NCBI RefSeq assembly: GCF_014203795.1
Contig: NZ_JACHJU010000001.1
Span: 620,001 to 684,000, forward strand
Source: Streptosporangium album
Lineage (GTDB): Bacteria > Actinomycetota > Actinomycetes > Streptosporangiales > Streptosporangiaceae
Reading direction: 5' to 3'
Length of the DNA stretch: 64,000 bases
A model generated the notes under the pieces. That model was not told the origin of the DNA. It saw nothing but the letters and a program-made list of their open reading frames with translations, and did not search any database. Every line of letters begins with the position of its first letter. Within the stretch, counting starts at the first letter, position 1. Position numbers and translations under genes: made by a program. Positions 35,253 to 44,019 of this stretch are shown in pieces.

Positions 35253-36231
35253 CGACGAGCTCCGTAGGCATGATCACCGGGTCGGTGGGGCCGTCCGCCA
35301 GGAGGCCGAGCAACAGGCGGACCATGGCGGCGGCCTGCTTCGCGTGCGAGGTGTGGACTGTGGTGAGCGGCGGATCGGTGTAGCGGGCGGCCTCGATGTC
35401 GTCGTAACCGACGATGGCGACGTCGTCGGGGATGCGGCGGCCGGCCTGCCGCAGCGCGTGCATGGCGCCGATCGCCATCAGGTCGTTGGCGGCGAACACC
35501 GCGTCCAGCTCCGGGTCGTCGGCCAGGAGCTGGCGCATGGCGACCGCGCCGGACTCCCGGGTGAAGTCGCCGACCGCGATGATGGAACGGCGGTCGGAGT
35601 CCTGGAGCACCTGCCGGTATCCGGTGAGCCGGTCCTGACCGGCGATCATGTCCAGCGGTCCGGCGATCGTCGCGATCCGCCGCCTCCCCCGCTCCAGCAG
35701 GTGACGCACGGCGACGGCGGCGCCGCCCACGTTGTCGTTGTCCACGTAGGGGATGGCGACCGGCACGGCCGGCCGGCCGTACGAGACGACCGGGACGCGC
35801 AGCCGGGTGAGCGCGACGGGCAGCGGGTCGGCGCCGTGACTCGACACGAGCATGACACCGTCCACATGGCCGCCGGCGATGTAGTTCTCCGCCCGGGCGT
35901 GACTCTGGGGGGATCCGGCCAGCAGGAGCACGACCTGCATGTTGACGGCCTCCAGCTCGATGCTGGCCGAGCGGATCACGGTGGAGAACATCGGATCGTC
36001 GGAGAACACCCGGTTCGGGGACTCCGAGACGACGAGCGCGACCGAGTTGGTCCGCTGGGTGACCAGGTTCCTCGCCGCCCCGTTGGGAACGTAGCCCAGC
36101 TCCTCCACCGCCCGCAGCACCATCTCGCGGATGTCCGGGGTCACCGTGGTCTGACCGTTCACCACCCGGGAGACGGTCGACCGGGAGACTCCGGCCCGGG
36201 CGGCGACCGCCTCCAAGGTGGGTCGTCTCAT
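35236..36231 (-). CDS. LacI-family regulator 2 (CebR-like), 331 aa
   Basis: Paralogue of regulator 1 in mirror orientation: [23 protein letters not shown] with [34 protein letters not shown], and sensor-domain text [20 protein letters not shown] shared exactly with regulator 1. The ATG follows the beta-glucosidase 2 stop codon directly (TAG-ATG). Expected to bind GGGAGCGCTCCC-type sites upstream of the locus 2 binding protein. Because HTH regions are so alike, cross-regulation of locus 1 is likely. Confidence 0.93.
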   Translation of the reverse strand: MRRPTLEAVAARAGVSRSTVSRVVNGQTTVTPDIREMVLRAVEELGYVPNGAARNLVTQRTNSVALVVSESPNRVFSDDPMFSTVIRSASIELEAVNMQVVLLLAGSPQSHARAENYIAGGHVDGVMLVSSHGADPLPVALTRLRVPVVSYGRPAVPVAIPYVDNDNVGGAAVAVRHLLERGRRRIATIAGPLDMIAGQDRLTGYRQVLQDSDRRSIIAVGDFTRESGAVAMRQLLADDPELDAVFAANDLMAIGAMHALRQAGRRIPDDVAIVGYDDIEAARYTDPPLTTVHTSHAKQAAAMVRLLLGLLADGPTDPVIMPTELVVRSSS

Positions 36232-37656
36232 CTAGCTCCCCCGTAGTCCGTTCCGCTTGATGACCTCGCTGTACCACAGCGCGCTGTCCTTGAGCAGGCG
36301 TCGCTGGGTGGCGAAGTCGACATGCACGATGCCGAACCTGCGCCTGTACCCCTCGGCCCACTCGAAATTATCCAGCAGCGACCAGACCAGATAGCCCCGC
36401 ACGTCCGCCCCCTCGGCGATCGCGGCGTGTACGGCGCGCAGATGGCCGTCCAGATAGCCGGTCCTGCCGGTGTCGTGGACCCGGCCGTCCTCCACGACGT
36501 CGTCGAAGGCGGCGCCGTTCTCGGTGACGATCAGGCCGACCTCGGGATAGTCGTCGGCCAGCCGCAGGAGCAGGCGCGACAGTCCGTTGGGCACGATCGG
36601 CCAGCCCATCGCGGTGACCGGCGCGTCGGCCGTGCAGAAGCGGACGTCCTCGCTGCCCGGCCATGCCGCGTCGGCGGCCTCGCCGGGCCCGGACTCGACC
36701 ACGCAGGGGTTGTAGTAGTTGATACCGATCATCTCGATCGGCTGGTGGACGGTTCCGAGGTCGCCGTCATGGATGTGGGCGAGACCGCCGTTGCGTTCGA
36801 CGATCGTGAGCAGGTCCGCGGGATACTCCCCACGCAGCGCGGGATCGAGGAACTGCCGGACGAGCAGGGTGTCGATCCGGTTCACCGCCTCGGCGTCCGC
36901 CGCCGACGGCTCGGCCGCCGGGTCGCGCACCTGCGCGGGAGTGATCACCGGCGCGAGGTTGAGCACCAGCGTGATCTCCTCGGCTCCTCCGGCGCGGAGT
37001 GCCTGCGTCGCCAGCCCGTGCCCCAGCAGCAGGTGGTGGGCCGCTCGCAGCGCGGCGGCGGGGTCCTGCCTGCCCGGCGCGTGGACCCCGTTTCCGTAGC
37101 CGAGGAAGGCCGACACCCACGGCTCGTTGAGGGTGGTCCAGTGCTGGACCCGGTCCCCCAGCCGCTCGTGTACGGCCCGCGCGTAGTCGGCGAACCGGTG
37201 GGCGGTGTCCCGCGCGGGCCAGCCGCCGGCGTCCTCCAACGTCTGGGGCAGGTCCCAGTGGTAGAGGGTGGCGTACGGCGTTATCCCGGCCTCCAGCAAC
37301 CTGTCGACCAGGCGACTGTAGAAGTCCAGGCCCCGGGGGTTGATCCGGCCGGTGCCGTCGGGCTGGACGCGAGGCCAGGCGACGGAGAACCGGTAGGCGG
37401 CGAGTCCCAGGTCGCTCATCAGCCGGACGTCGTCGGCGTAGTGGAAGTAGTGCTCGCAGGCCACGTCACCGGTGTCACCCCCGGCGACCTTGCCCGGCGT
37501 GCCGGAGAAGGTGTCCCAGATCGACGGCCGCCTGCCGTCCTCCTTGACCGCCCCTTCGATCTGGTAGGACGCGGTGGCCGCGCCCCAGACGAAACCGGTG
37601 GGGAAGTCCGCGCGCCCCTGTGTGAGGGAGGCCCCCCGAATGCCGACCGCGGTCAT
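36232..37656 (-). CDS. GH1 beta-glucosidase 2, 474 aa
   Basis: Same fold and catalytic residues as beta-glucosidase 1: TTLNEPWVSAFLGY (acid/base) and [17 protein letters not shown] (nucleophile), with [19 protein letters not shown] at the N-terminus. Cytoplasmic. It differs from copy 1 by an insertion before RIDTLLVRQFLDP (VRDPAAEPSAADAEA). ATG overlaps the permease stop (ATGA) with AAGGAG upstream. Order binding protein, permease, permease, glucosidase, regulator is that of a cellobiose/cellotriose (ceb-bgl) operon. Confidence 0.94.
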   Translation of the reverse strand: MTAVGIRGASLTQGRADFPTGFVWGAATASYQIEGAVKEDGRRPSIWDTFSGTPGKVAGGDTGDVACEHYFHYADDVRLMSDLGLAAYRFSVAWPRVQPDGTGRINPRGLDFYSRLVDRLLEAGITPYATLYHWDLPQTLEDAGGWPARDTAHRFADYARAVHERLGDRVQHWTTLNEPWVSAFLGYGNGVHAPGRQDPAAALRAAHHLLLGHGLATQALRAGGAEEITLVLNLAPVITPAQVRDPAAEPSAADAEAVNRIDTLLVRQFLDPALRGEYPADLLTIVERNGGLAHIHDGDLGTVHQPIEMIGINYYNPCVVESGPGEAADAAWPGSEDVRFCTADAPVTAMGWPIVPNGLSRLLLRLADDYPEVGLIVTENGAAFDDVVEDGRVHDTGRTGYLDGHLRAVHAAIAEGADVRGYLVWSLLDNFEWAEGYRRRFGIVHVDFATQRRLLKDSALWYSEVIKRNGLRGS

Positions 37657-38540
37657 CCCTTCACAGCTCCTTGCATGATTCCTCCGATGATCTGCTTGCC
37701 GAGCAACGCGAACACCGCGACCAGCGGCAGGGTGCCGAGCGTGGTGCCCGCCAGCCCGAGCACGTAGTCGTTGACGTATCCGCTGGCCAGAGTGGACAGG
37801 GCGACCTGCACCGTCGGGTCCTCCGGGGTCAGGACGACCAGCGGCCAGAAGTAGTCGTTCCAGGCCGACATGAAGGTGAGCATGCCGAGCACGGCCGCCG
37901 CGGGGCGGGCGGCCGGGAGTACGACGTGCCAGAAGAGGCCCCAGGTGGTGCAGCCGTCAACCCGGCCGGCCTCCAGCAGCTCGGTCGGCAGGGCCCGGGA
38001 CAGGTACTGGGTCATGAAGAACACGCCGAACGCGTTGATGAGCGCGGGCGCGATCAGCGCGTACATGGTGCCGGTCCACTCGAGTTTCACCATCAGCATG
38101 TACAGCGGGATGATCCCGAGCTGGGCCGGAACCATCATGGTCGCCACGGTGAGCACCAGCAGGACGTTCCTGCCGCGGAAACGCAGCTTGGCGAAGGCGA
38201 ACCCGGCCAGCGTGGACAGGAACATCACCGCGATCGCGATGGAGCCGGACACCAGGACGGAGTTGAGCATCGCCAGTGCGAAGGGGACCGTGTCGAAGAC
38301 GCGGGCGATGTTGGCGAAGAGGTTGCCGCCGGGCAGCAGCGGGGGTGGGACATCCGCCAGGGCCGCGTTGTCCCGGGAGGCCACCACGACGCTGTAGTAG
38401 AGCGGCAGCGCCGAGAAGAACGCCACCGCGGTCAGGGTGAGATAGGTGAGCCTGCGGGCGGCGCCGGAACGGGACCGTCTGGCCGCGGGGACGGTGGTGC
38501 GGGGGCGCCGGGCCGCGGGGGCGGCGGTGCGGGCGCTCAC
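37653..38540 (-). CDS. Carbohydrate ABC transporter permease (CebG/MalG-like), locus 2, 295 aa
   Basis: Six-helix permease. Helices include LTLTAVAFFSALPLYYSVVV, MLNSVLVSGSIAIAVMFLST and VLLVLTVATMMVPAQLGIIP; the coupling motif is LLEAGRVDGCTTWGLFWHVV and the C-terminus GKQIIGGIMQGAVKG. The basic N-terminus is unusually Arg/Ala-rich. GTG 38540 overlaps the stop of the upstream permease, and its own stop overlaps beta-glucosidase 2: tight translational coupling. Confidence 0.9.
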   Translation of the reverse strand: MSARTAAPAARRPRTTVPAARRSRSGAARRLTYLTLTAVAFFSALPLYYSVVVASRDNAALADVPPPLLPGGNLFANIARVFDTVPFALAMLNSVLVSGSIAIAVMFLSTLAGFAFAKLRFRGRNVLLVLTVATMMVPAQLGIIPLYMLMVKLEWTGTMYALIAPALINAFGVFFMTQYLSRALPTELLEAGRVDGCTTWGLFWHVVLPAARPAAAVLGMLTFMSAWNDYFWPLVVLTPEDPTVQVALSTLASGYVNDYVLGLAGTTLGTLPLVAVFALLGKQIIGGIMQGAVKG

Positions 38541-39508
38541 GTCAGTCCCCCCTTTGCTCGGCGGGTGAGCAGATAGTTGACGCCCGCGACCAGGACGATG
38601 AAGACGAACATCATCCAGGAGATGGCCGAGGCGTAGCCGAAGTCGAGCTTGGTGAAGTTCTCGTAGATGAGCAGCGAGAGCGTCTGGTACTGCCGGTCCG
38701 GGCCGCCGGAGATGCTGTAGGTGCCGAACAGGAGTGGCTCTGCGAGAACCTGCATGGCGCCGATCGTCGAGGTGATGACGACGAAGATGATCGTGGGTCT
38801 GATCATCGGAATGGTGATCTTACGGAGCTGGGTGGCTCCGCTGGCGCCGTCGAGGGTGGCCGCCTCGTACAGCTCGCGCGGTACGGCCTGCATGGCCGCC
38901 AGGAAGATCAGCGCGTTGTAGCCCGTCCACCGCCACATGATCATGACGGAGATGGCGACGTGGGAGGTCGCCACCCCCTCGTTCCAGGCGACGCCGTCGA
39001 CGCCGAACCAGCCCAGCATCCAGTTGATCACGCCGAAGTCCCGGCCGAACAGCTGGCTGAAGATGACCACCACGGCGACCACGCTGGTCACATTGGGCAG
39101 CAGGAGCGTGACGCGGAAGAAGGTCTGCGCCCGCAGCGGCCGGTTGAGCAGGTGGGCCAGCCAGATGGCCAGCAGCAGCTGCGGGGCGGTGGACAGCACC
39201 CCGATGGACAGGGTGTTGAAGGTGGCGTTCCAGAAGTAGTCGTCGGCGAGCAGCGCCCTGAAGTTGTCCAGACCGACGAAGGTGTGCTCGTCCGACAGCA
39301 GTGTCCACTCGTGCAGGCTCACCCAGGCGGTGTAGGCCAGGGGGAACAGCCCGAACGCGGAGAACAGCAGGAAGAACGGGGCCACGTAGGCGTACGGCGA
39401 GCCCTTGACGTCGAGTTGGTGGACCAGGTGGCGGCGGAGGCGGTGGCGAGATCGCACCGGCCCGTCCGGGGGGACCGCCGCCAGGCGATCCGGTGCGCGG
39501 GTGGCCAT
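38537..39508 (-). CDS. Carbohydrate ABC transporter permease (CebF/MalF-like), locus 2, 323 aa
   Basis: Partner permease: VAPFFLLFSAFGLFPLAYTA, LLPNVTSVVAVVVIFSQLFG, the coupling motif ELYEAATLDGASGATQLRKI, and GGPDRQYQTLSLLIYENFTK typical of CebF-type permeases. ATG 39508 with GAAAGGAGC upstream. No ATPase gene is in the locus, again implying a shared MsiK-like ATPase. Confidence 0.91.
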   Translation of the reverse strand: MATRAPDRLAAVPPDGPVRSRHRLRRHLVHQLDVKGSPYAYVAPFFLLFSAFGLFPLAYTAWVSLHEWTLLSDEHTFVGLDNFRALLADDYFWNATFNTLSIGVLSTAPQLLLAIWLAHLLNRPLRAQTFFRVTLLLPNVTSVVAVVVIFSQLFGRDFGVINWMLGWFGVDGVAWNEGVATSHVAISVMIMWRWTGYNALIFLAAMQAVPRELYEAATLDGASGATQLRKITIPMIRPTIIFVVITSTIGAMQVLAEPLLFGTYSISGGPDRQYQTLSLLIYENFTKLDFGYASAISWMMFVFIVLVAGVNYLLTRRAKGGLT

Positions 39509-39590
39509 GGCAGCTCCTTTCGGCGATTCGTCAGGGGTGGGAGGCAGGCGGCCGACCGGTGCGAGACCAGTCGGCCGGGGGAAGGACGGA

Positions 39591-40892
39591 CTACTTGATC
39601 CTGCCGACGTCCTTCAGCGCCTGCGTCCAGGCCTCCTCGGCGTTCTGCTTGCCCTGCTCCACCCGCTGGAGGCCGTTGTTGAACGCCAGCAGGACGTCGC
39701 CGGCCTTGGGACCCACGTGCTGCGGCTTGAGCGCCTTCGCGGCGCTGGTGAAGATCTTGCCGATCGGCGCGTTGCCGAAGTAGGGGTTGACGTAGTCGGC
39801 CACCGCCGGGTCGTCGTACAGGGCGGGCAGCGAGGGCAGCGCGCTGGCCTCCTTGAAGAGCATGATCTGGCTCTCCTTGTTGGTGAGCAGGTCGATCAGC
39901 TCGGCGGCCTCCTTGGGGTGCTTGCCCTGCTTGGGCAGCATCAGGTGGGTGCCGCCCTGGTTGCCGCCGCCACCGGGCACCGCGGCGATGTCCCAGGCGC
40001 CCTCACCGGGCTTCTGGTCCTTGATCGTGCCGGTCTTCCAGGCCGGGCAGACCATGGTGGCGAAGGTGCCCTTGGCGATCCCGGTGTTCCACGGCGGGGT
40101 GAAAGCGGCGAGTTTGGCCGACAGGCCCTCGTCAACGATCTTCACGGACATGTCGTAGGCCTTGCGCACCTCCGGGTTGGTGCCGGCCACGATCTTGTAC
40201 TGGTCGTCGTAGAACCCGACGGGGGCCTGCTCGACCATGGCGCGGAAGTGCTCACCGGGGCCGTCGGTGAACTTGGCGCCCGCCACCTTGGCCGCGACGA
40301 ACTTCTTGCCCGTCTCGATGTAGGCGTCCCAGGTCGGCCAGAGCGCCGACACCTCGTCGCGGTCGGCGGGCAGGCCGGCCTTCTTGAACAGGTCGGGGCG
40401 GTAGCACATGGCCAGGCCGCCGACGTCGGTGCCCAGTCCCATCAGCGAGGAGCCGTCGTTGGAGACGCCCAACTGCCACTTCCAGTCGAGATACTCGCTC
40501 TTGCGCCGCTCCAGGCCGTAGTCCTTGAGGTTGTAGAACTTGTCGGGCACGGGCGTGAAGGCGCCGATGTAGCCGCCCTCGACGGCGACGACGTCGGCGG
40601 CGCCCGCACCGGTGGTCAGCTGCGTGATGAGGTTGGTGTGGTGGTCGTTGAACTGCGAGCGGCGCTCCACGATCTCCACGTTGGGGTGGGTCTTCTTGAA
40701 CGCCTCATACAACGGCGCGTAGTGGAAGTCACTGAACAGCGCGACGGTCAGCTTGATCTTCTCTCCCGGCTGGGAGGCCGACGCACTGCTTCCGGCGGTG
40801 CCACCGCCGTCGCCACCACAGGCGGCGAGGCTCACGGCCAGCGCCGACACGGCGACCATCGGGGCGAGGAACCGGTGACGTAGCTTGCGCAT
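39591..40892 (-). CDS. Extracellular sugar-binding lipoprotein (CebE-like), locus 2, 433 aa
   Basis: Solute-binding lipoprotein with a lipobox LAVSLAACGG and a Gly/Ser linker. The mature domain contains LITQLTTGAGAADVVAVEGG, GLGTDVGGLAMCYRPDLFKK and PAWKTGTIKDQ, a pattern of oligosaccharide-binding proteins of the cellobiose type. First gene of the five-gene locus 2 operon. A TTGACA promoter 75 bases upstream carries a LacI operator over its start site, and three more operators lie further up. Confidence 0.92.
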   Translation of the reverse strand: MRKLRHRFLAPMVAVSALAVSLAACGGDGGGTAGSSASASQPGEKIKLTVALFSDFHYAPLYEAFKKTHPNVEIVERRSQFNDHHTNLITQLTTGAGAADVVAVEGGYIGAFTPVPDKFYNLKDYGLERRKSEYLDWKWQLGVSNDGSSLMGLGTDVGGLAMCYRPDLFKKAGLPADRDEVSALWPTWDAYIETGKKFVAAKVAGAKFTDGPGEHFRAMVEQAPVGFYDDQYKIVAGTNPEVRKAYDMSVKIVDEGLSAKLAAFTPPWNTGIAKGTFATMVCPAWKTGTIKDQKPGEGAWDIAAVPGGGGNQGGTHLMLPKQGKHPKEAAELIDLLTNKESQIMLFKEASALPSLPALYDDPAVADYVNPYFGNAPIGKIFTSAAKALKPQHVGPKAGDVLLAFNNGLQRVEQGKQNAEEAWTQALKDVGRIK

Positions 40893-40927
40893 GGAACCCT
40901 CCTAGGGTCCTCATAAGTGATCATGGA

Positions 40928-40973
40928 GAGAGCGCTCCCTGAGCAGATTGATGGCAGCGGAGTTACGTGTCAA
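40928..40973 (-). promoter_or_regulatory. Promoter and proximal LacI operator of sugar operon 2
   Basis: Minus-strand TTGACA (40973-40968), CAATCT 17 bases on as -10, then GGGAGCGCTCTC (40939-40928) over the expected +1. It has the same design as the locus 1 promoters. Confidence 0.7.
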
Positions 40974-41017
40974 CGACCTCTCCGATAACGATCGCTGTTA
41001 CCTGCCGGCCCCCTCAT

Positions 41018-41031
41018 GGAGAGCGCTCTCC
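41018..41031. promoter_or_regulatory. LacI operator, distal site 1
   Basis: Perfect 14-bp palindrome GGAGAGCGCTCTCC about 90 bases upstream of the proximal site. Confidence 0.7.
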
Positions 41032-41090
41032 CGTTTTTCTTTGCGTTTTCGCAGGTCAAATGAGTGGAGGAAGCCTATTTGCAAGATCAA

Positions 41091-41102
41091 GGGAACGCTC
41101 CC
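41091..41102. promoter_or_regulatory. LacI operator-like, distal site 2
   Basis: GGGAACGCTCCC, one mismatch from the GGGAGCGCTCCC palindrome. Confidence 0.5.
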
Positions 41103-41199
41103 AGTAGAAAAAGTCAGATGAACATCGCGTGGCGGCCATATTTCGTAGCGTCGGAAACAGCCCGTGACGGACCGGCCGCCGCCGTCGACCTCCCTTGCA

Positions 41200-41211
41200 G
41201 GGAGCGCTCCC
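41200..41211. promoter_or_regulatory. LacI operator, distal site 3 (CebR-box match)
   Basis: Perfect palindrome GGGAGCGCTCCC, the core of the known CebR box TGGGAGCGCTCCCA. Confidence 0.65.
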
Positions 41212-41513
41212 CAGGTTCCCCGCCGACTGGCGGAGCGACGGCCGGCCATCCGCGGCCTCGGCCGGCCCGGTCCGGCCCGCAGGACCCTTCACGGACACCT
41301 GTCCGATCCACCGCACCACCCCGGGGACGACGGCCGCCTGCCGGCGGGGAGCCACCTCCGGGAGTCATATGGCCTGCCCCCCTTCCTGGGCCGCCTCGAA
41401 AGCGCGACGCAGGAGCCGCCGTGTCCCTCTGTCCCTCATCCGGCCGCCGGACCCCGTAGAGTCGTGCGGCCGGTCGGAAAGCAACCGGCGCGTATCCAAT
41501 CAAGGAGAACCAC

Positions 41514-41888
41514 GTGGCACTGGAGAAGCCGGAGATCGACTTTCCGGAGGGCGACGCCCCCGCGGAGCTGCAGATCGTCGACATCGTCGAGGGAGACGGC
41601 CCTGAGGCCAAGCCCGGGCACAGGGTCAGCGTGCACTACGTCGGCGTCGCCTTCTCCACCGGCGAAGAGTTCGACGCGTCGTGGAACCGCGGTGACGCCT
41701 TCGACTTCCAGCTGGGTGGCGGCCAGGTCATCGCGGGCTGGGACCAGGGCGTCGCGGGCATGAAGGTCGGCGGCCGTCGCCGCCTCACCATCCCGCCCCA
41801 CCTCGGCTACGGCAACCGCGGCGCGGGCGCCCGCATCAAGCCGGGCGAGACGCTCATCTTCGTCGTGGACCTGCTCGGCGTCAGCTGA
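41514..41888 (+). CDS. FKBP-type peptidyl-prolyl cis-trans isomerase, 124 aa
   Basis: Single-domain FKBP: VSVHYVGVAFSTGEEFDASW, FDFQLGGGQVIAGWDQGVAG, MKVGGRRRLTIPPHLGYGNR, IKPGETLIFVVDLLGV. All the residues lining the prolyl pocket (Tyr, Phe, Asp, Val-Ile, Trp, Tyr) are in place. It has no signal peptide, so it is a cytoplasmic folding helper. GTG 41514 follows AGGAG by 6 bases. A long hairpin terminates it. Confidence 0.95.
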   Translation: MALEKPEIDFPEGDAPAELQIVDIVEGDGPEAKPGHRVSVHYVGVAFSTGEEFDASWNRGDAFDFQLGGGQVIAGWDQGVAGMKVGGRRRLTIPPHLGYGNRGAGARIKPGETLIFVVDLLGVS

Positions 41889-41898
41889 CGTTCCGCCG

Positions 41899-41930
41899 AT
41901 GGGCCGTCCCTCCGGGGAGGGACGGCCCAT
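41899..41930 (+). terminator. Hairpin terminator after the FKBP gene
   Basis: ATGGGCCGTCCCTCC and its exact complement form a 15-bp stem 11 bases after the stop codon. No T-run follows, as is common in actinomycetes. Confidence 0.65.
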
Positions 41931-42004
41931 GTCCCCCGGGGATCACTCCGAAAAGCGGGATCCGCACTCCCTGAATGTCACCCCCAGCTCTTAGGCTGGG
42001 CCTT

Positions 42005-43531
42005 GTGTTGTTGATCGATCTTGCGCGCACCTCCGCCGCCGTTGCCGCGGGCTCCGCCCGGCTGGCCAAGGTCGGCCATCTCGCGGAGTTGCTCGGCCGG
42101 GTCACGCCGGACGAGGCGGAGATCGCCATCGCCTACCTCTCCGGCGAGCTGCCGCAGCGCCATATCGGCGTGGGTTGGGCCGGCCTGCAGGACCCGCCGG
42201 ACCCGCGCCTGGCCGCGACCGCCACCCTGCGCCAGGTCAACGACCTCCTCGACCGTGTCAAGGCTCAGGCGGGCCCGGGCTCCCAGGCTGCGCGCAAGGC
42301 TCTGATCGCCGAGCTGTTCGGAGCGCTCACCCGCCAGGAACAGACCTTCCTGTTCCGGCTGCTCCGCAACGAGCTGCGGCAGGGCGCGCTGGACGGCGTG
42401 ATGATCGAGGCCATCGCGAAGGCGGCCGCGGTGCCGGCGACCGAGGTCCGCCGGGCGCTGACCCTCCGTGGCTGGCTACCCGCCGTCGGCGCCGCCGCAC
42501 TGAGCGGCGGTGTCGAGGCGTTGCGCGCCTTCCACCTGGAGGTCGGCCGCCCGGTGTCGCCGATGCTCGCGCAGAGCGCCACCTCCGTCGCCGCCGCCCT
42601 GGGCAAGCTCGGCGGCTCGGCGGCTATCGAGTGGAAGCTTGACGGCGTGCGGGTCCAGGCGCACCGCTCCGGCGACACGGTGAGCGTTTTCACCCGGACC
42701 CTCGACGACATCACCGCCCAGGTGCCCGAGCTGGTCGAGGCGGTCCGTGCGCTGCCCTCCGACGACCTCGTCCTGGACGGCGAGGTCATCGCGCTGCGTC
42801 CCGACGGTCGACCCAAGCCCTTCCAGGTCACCTCCGGCCGGGTGTCCAGCCGCATCGACGTGACCCGGGTGCGCGAGAAGACCCCGCTCCGCGTGTTCTT
42901 CTTCGACGCCCTCCGGGTGGACGGCGCCGACCTCCTGGAGCTGCCGGGCGAGAGGCGTCACGCAGCGCTGGCCGCGGCCGTGCCCCCGGAGCTGGTGACG
43001 CCCCGTCTGGTCACCGACGACGTCGCGCGCGGGGAGGCGTTCTTCAAGGACGTCGTCAGGAGCGGCCACGAGGGCGTGGTGGTCAAGTCGCTGCACACGC
43101 CCTACGCCGCCGGACGGCGTGGCGCCGGCTGGATCAAGGTGAAGCCCCGGCACACTCTCGACCTGGTCGTCCTCGCCGTCGAGTGGGGAAGCGGCCGGCG
43201 CGAAGGCAAGCTCTCCAACCTGCATCTGGGCGCCCGCGATCCGCAGACCGGCGGGTTCGTCATGCTCGGCAAGACCTTCAAAGGTCTGACCGACGAGCTG
43301 CTCGCCTGGCAGACCGAGCGCTTCCTGGGGCTTGCCGAGGGGCCTACCGACGGCTGGACGGTCGTCGTCCGGCCCGAGCTCGTCGTCGAGATCGCCTTCG
43401 ACGGGGTCCAGCAGTCCAGCCGCTATCCCGGCGGGATGGCACTCCGCTTCGCCCGGGTGATCCGCTACCGCCCCGACAAGAACGCCGGAGAGGCCGACAC
43501 CGTGGAGATGGTGCGCTCCCTCATGCTCTGA
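42005..43531 (+). CDS. ligB: ATP-dependent DNA ligase, LigB type, 508 aa
   Basis: Seals nicks in duplex DNA with ATP. The N-terminal DNA-binding domain carries [20 protein letters not shown] text ([15 protein letters not shown]), [20 protein letters not shown]. The adenylation motif is [10 protein letters not shown] with the nucleotidyl Lys; then [22 protein letters not shown] and [20 protein letters not shown]. The oligonucleotide-binding domain has [13 protein letters not shown] and [20 protein letters not shown] 42005 has no Shine-Dalgarno, and TAGGCT ends 7 bases upstream, so a leaderless message is likely. Non-essential repair ligase by analogy. Confidence 0.94.
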   Translation: MLLIDLARTSAAVAAGSARLAKVGHLAELLGRVTPDEAEIAIAYLSGELPQRHIGVGWAGLQDPPDPRLAATATLRQVNDLLDRVKAQAGPGSQAARKALIAELFGALTRQEQTFLFRLLRNELRQGALDGVMIEAIAKAAAVPATEVRRALTLRGWLPAVGAAALSGGVEALRAFHLEVGRPVSPMLAQSATSVAAALGKLGGSAAIEWKLDGVRVQAHRSGDTVSVFTRTLDDITAQVPELVEAVRALPSDDLVLDGEVIALRPDGRPKPFQVTSGRVSSRIDVTRVREKTPLRVFFFDALRVDGADLLELPGERRHAALAAAVPPELVTPRLVTDDVARGEAFFKDVVRSGHEGVVVKSLHTPYAAGRRGAGWIKVKPRHTLDLVVLAVEWGSGRREGKLSNLHLGARDPQTGGFVMLGKTFKGLTDELLAWQTERFLGLAEGPTDGWTVVVRPELVVEIAFDGVQQSSRYPGGMALRFARVIRYRPDKNAGEADTVEMVRSLML

Positions 43532-43579
43532 CCGACTCAGCCGGCCACGCGCCGTGCCGGAGAGCGGGCGGAGGGCCCC

Positions 43580-43792
43580 TCAGGACGGGAGCGACGGGGC
43601 GGACGGCGCCACGGGCGCACCCGGCAGACCGGCGCCGACGGGCAACATCGACTCGCACGCCTTCACCGCCGCGCCGTACTCCCGGGAGAAGGCGTCGACG
43701 CGGTCGCCTTTGATGTCGAGGTTGATCAGCCCGTCCGAGGAGACCGTGACCTCGGGAAAGTCAGGCAGCCCGTGCGAGCGCATGCAGGCGGT
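43580..43792 (-). pseudogene. C-terminal relic of a secreted CMRSHG-type protein
   Basis: CMRSHGLPDFPEVTVSSDG and the tail FSREYGAAVKACESMLPVG belong to a common actinobacterial family of small lipoproteins (pattern YxxCMRxHGxPxFPxP). The signal peptide and N-terminal half are missing, replaced by the opposing response-regulator remnant. Families of this type often sit beside two-component systems, as here. Confidence 0.6.
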
Positions 43793-44019
43793 CCCAAGCC
43801 GTTCGCCTTCGCCGAACTGGTCGCCCGGATCCGGGCGCCGGCCAGCTGCTGGCCGCCGGGGGCGCCGCGGTCTCCGCCGAACGGCTCCTGGAGCGGGGCT
43901 GGGACGAGTTCGCCGACCCGTTCACGCAGACCGTGAAGGTGACGATCAGCCGGTTGCGCCGCAAGCTCGGCACCCCTCCGCTTATCGAGACGGTCCCGCA
44001 GGCCGGTTACCGGATATGA
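43793..44019 (+). pseudogene. OmpR-type response regulator relic with internal deletion
   Basis: KPFAFAELVARIRA, the end of a receiver domain, is joined out of frame to the winged-helix end AERLLERGWDEFADPFTQTV with KVTISRLRRKLGTPPLIETV and PQAGYRI-stop. The phosphoacceptor Asp and most of the receiver are absent and the linker is deleted. The stop overlaps the start of the kinase relic (ATGA), the usual regulator-kinase coupling, showing it was once an operon. Confidence 0.75.

Larger units (their letters stand above)
40893..41513. other. Control region between sugar operon 2 and the FKBP gene
   Basis: About 620 bases with no gene. It holds four LacI-type sites (40928, 41018, 41091, 41200) and a minus-strand TTGACA (40968-40973). 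Nothing else is recognised before the FKBP ribosome site. Confidence 0.6.
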
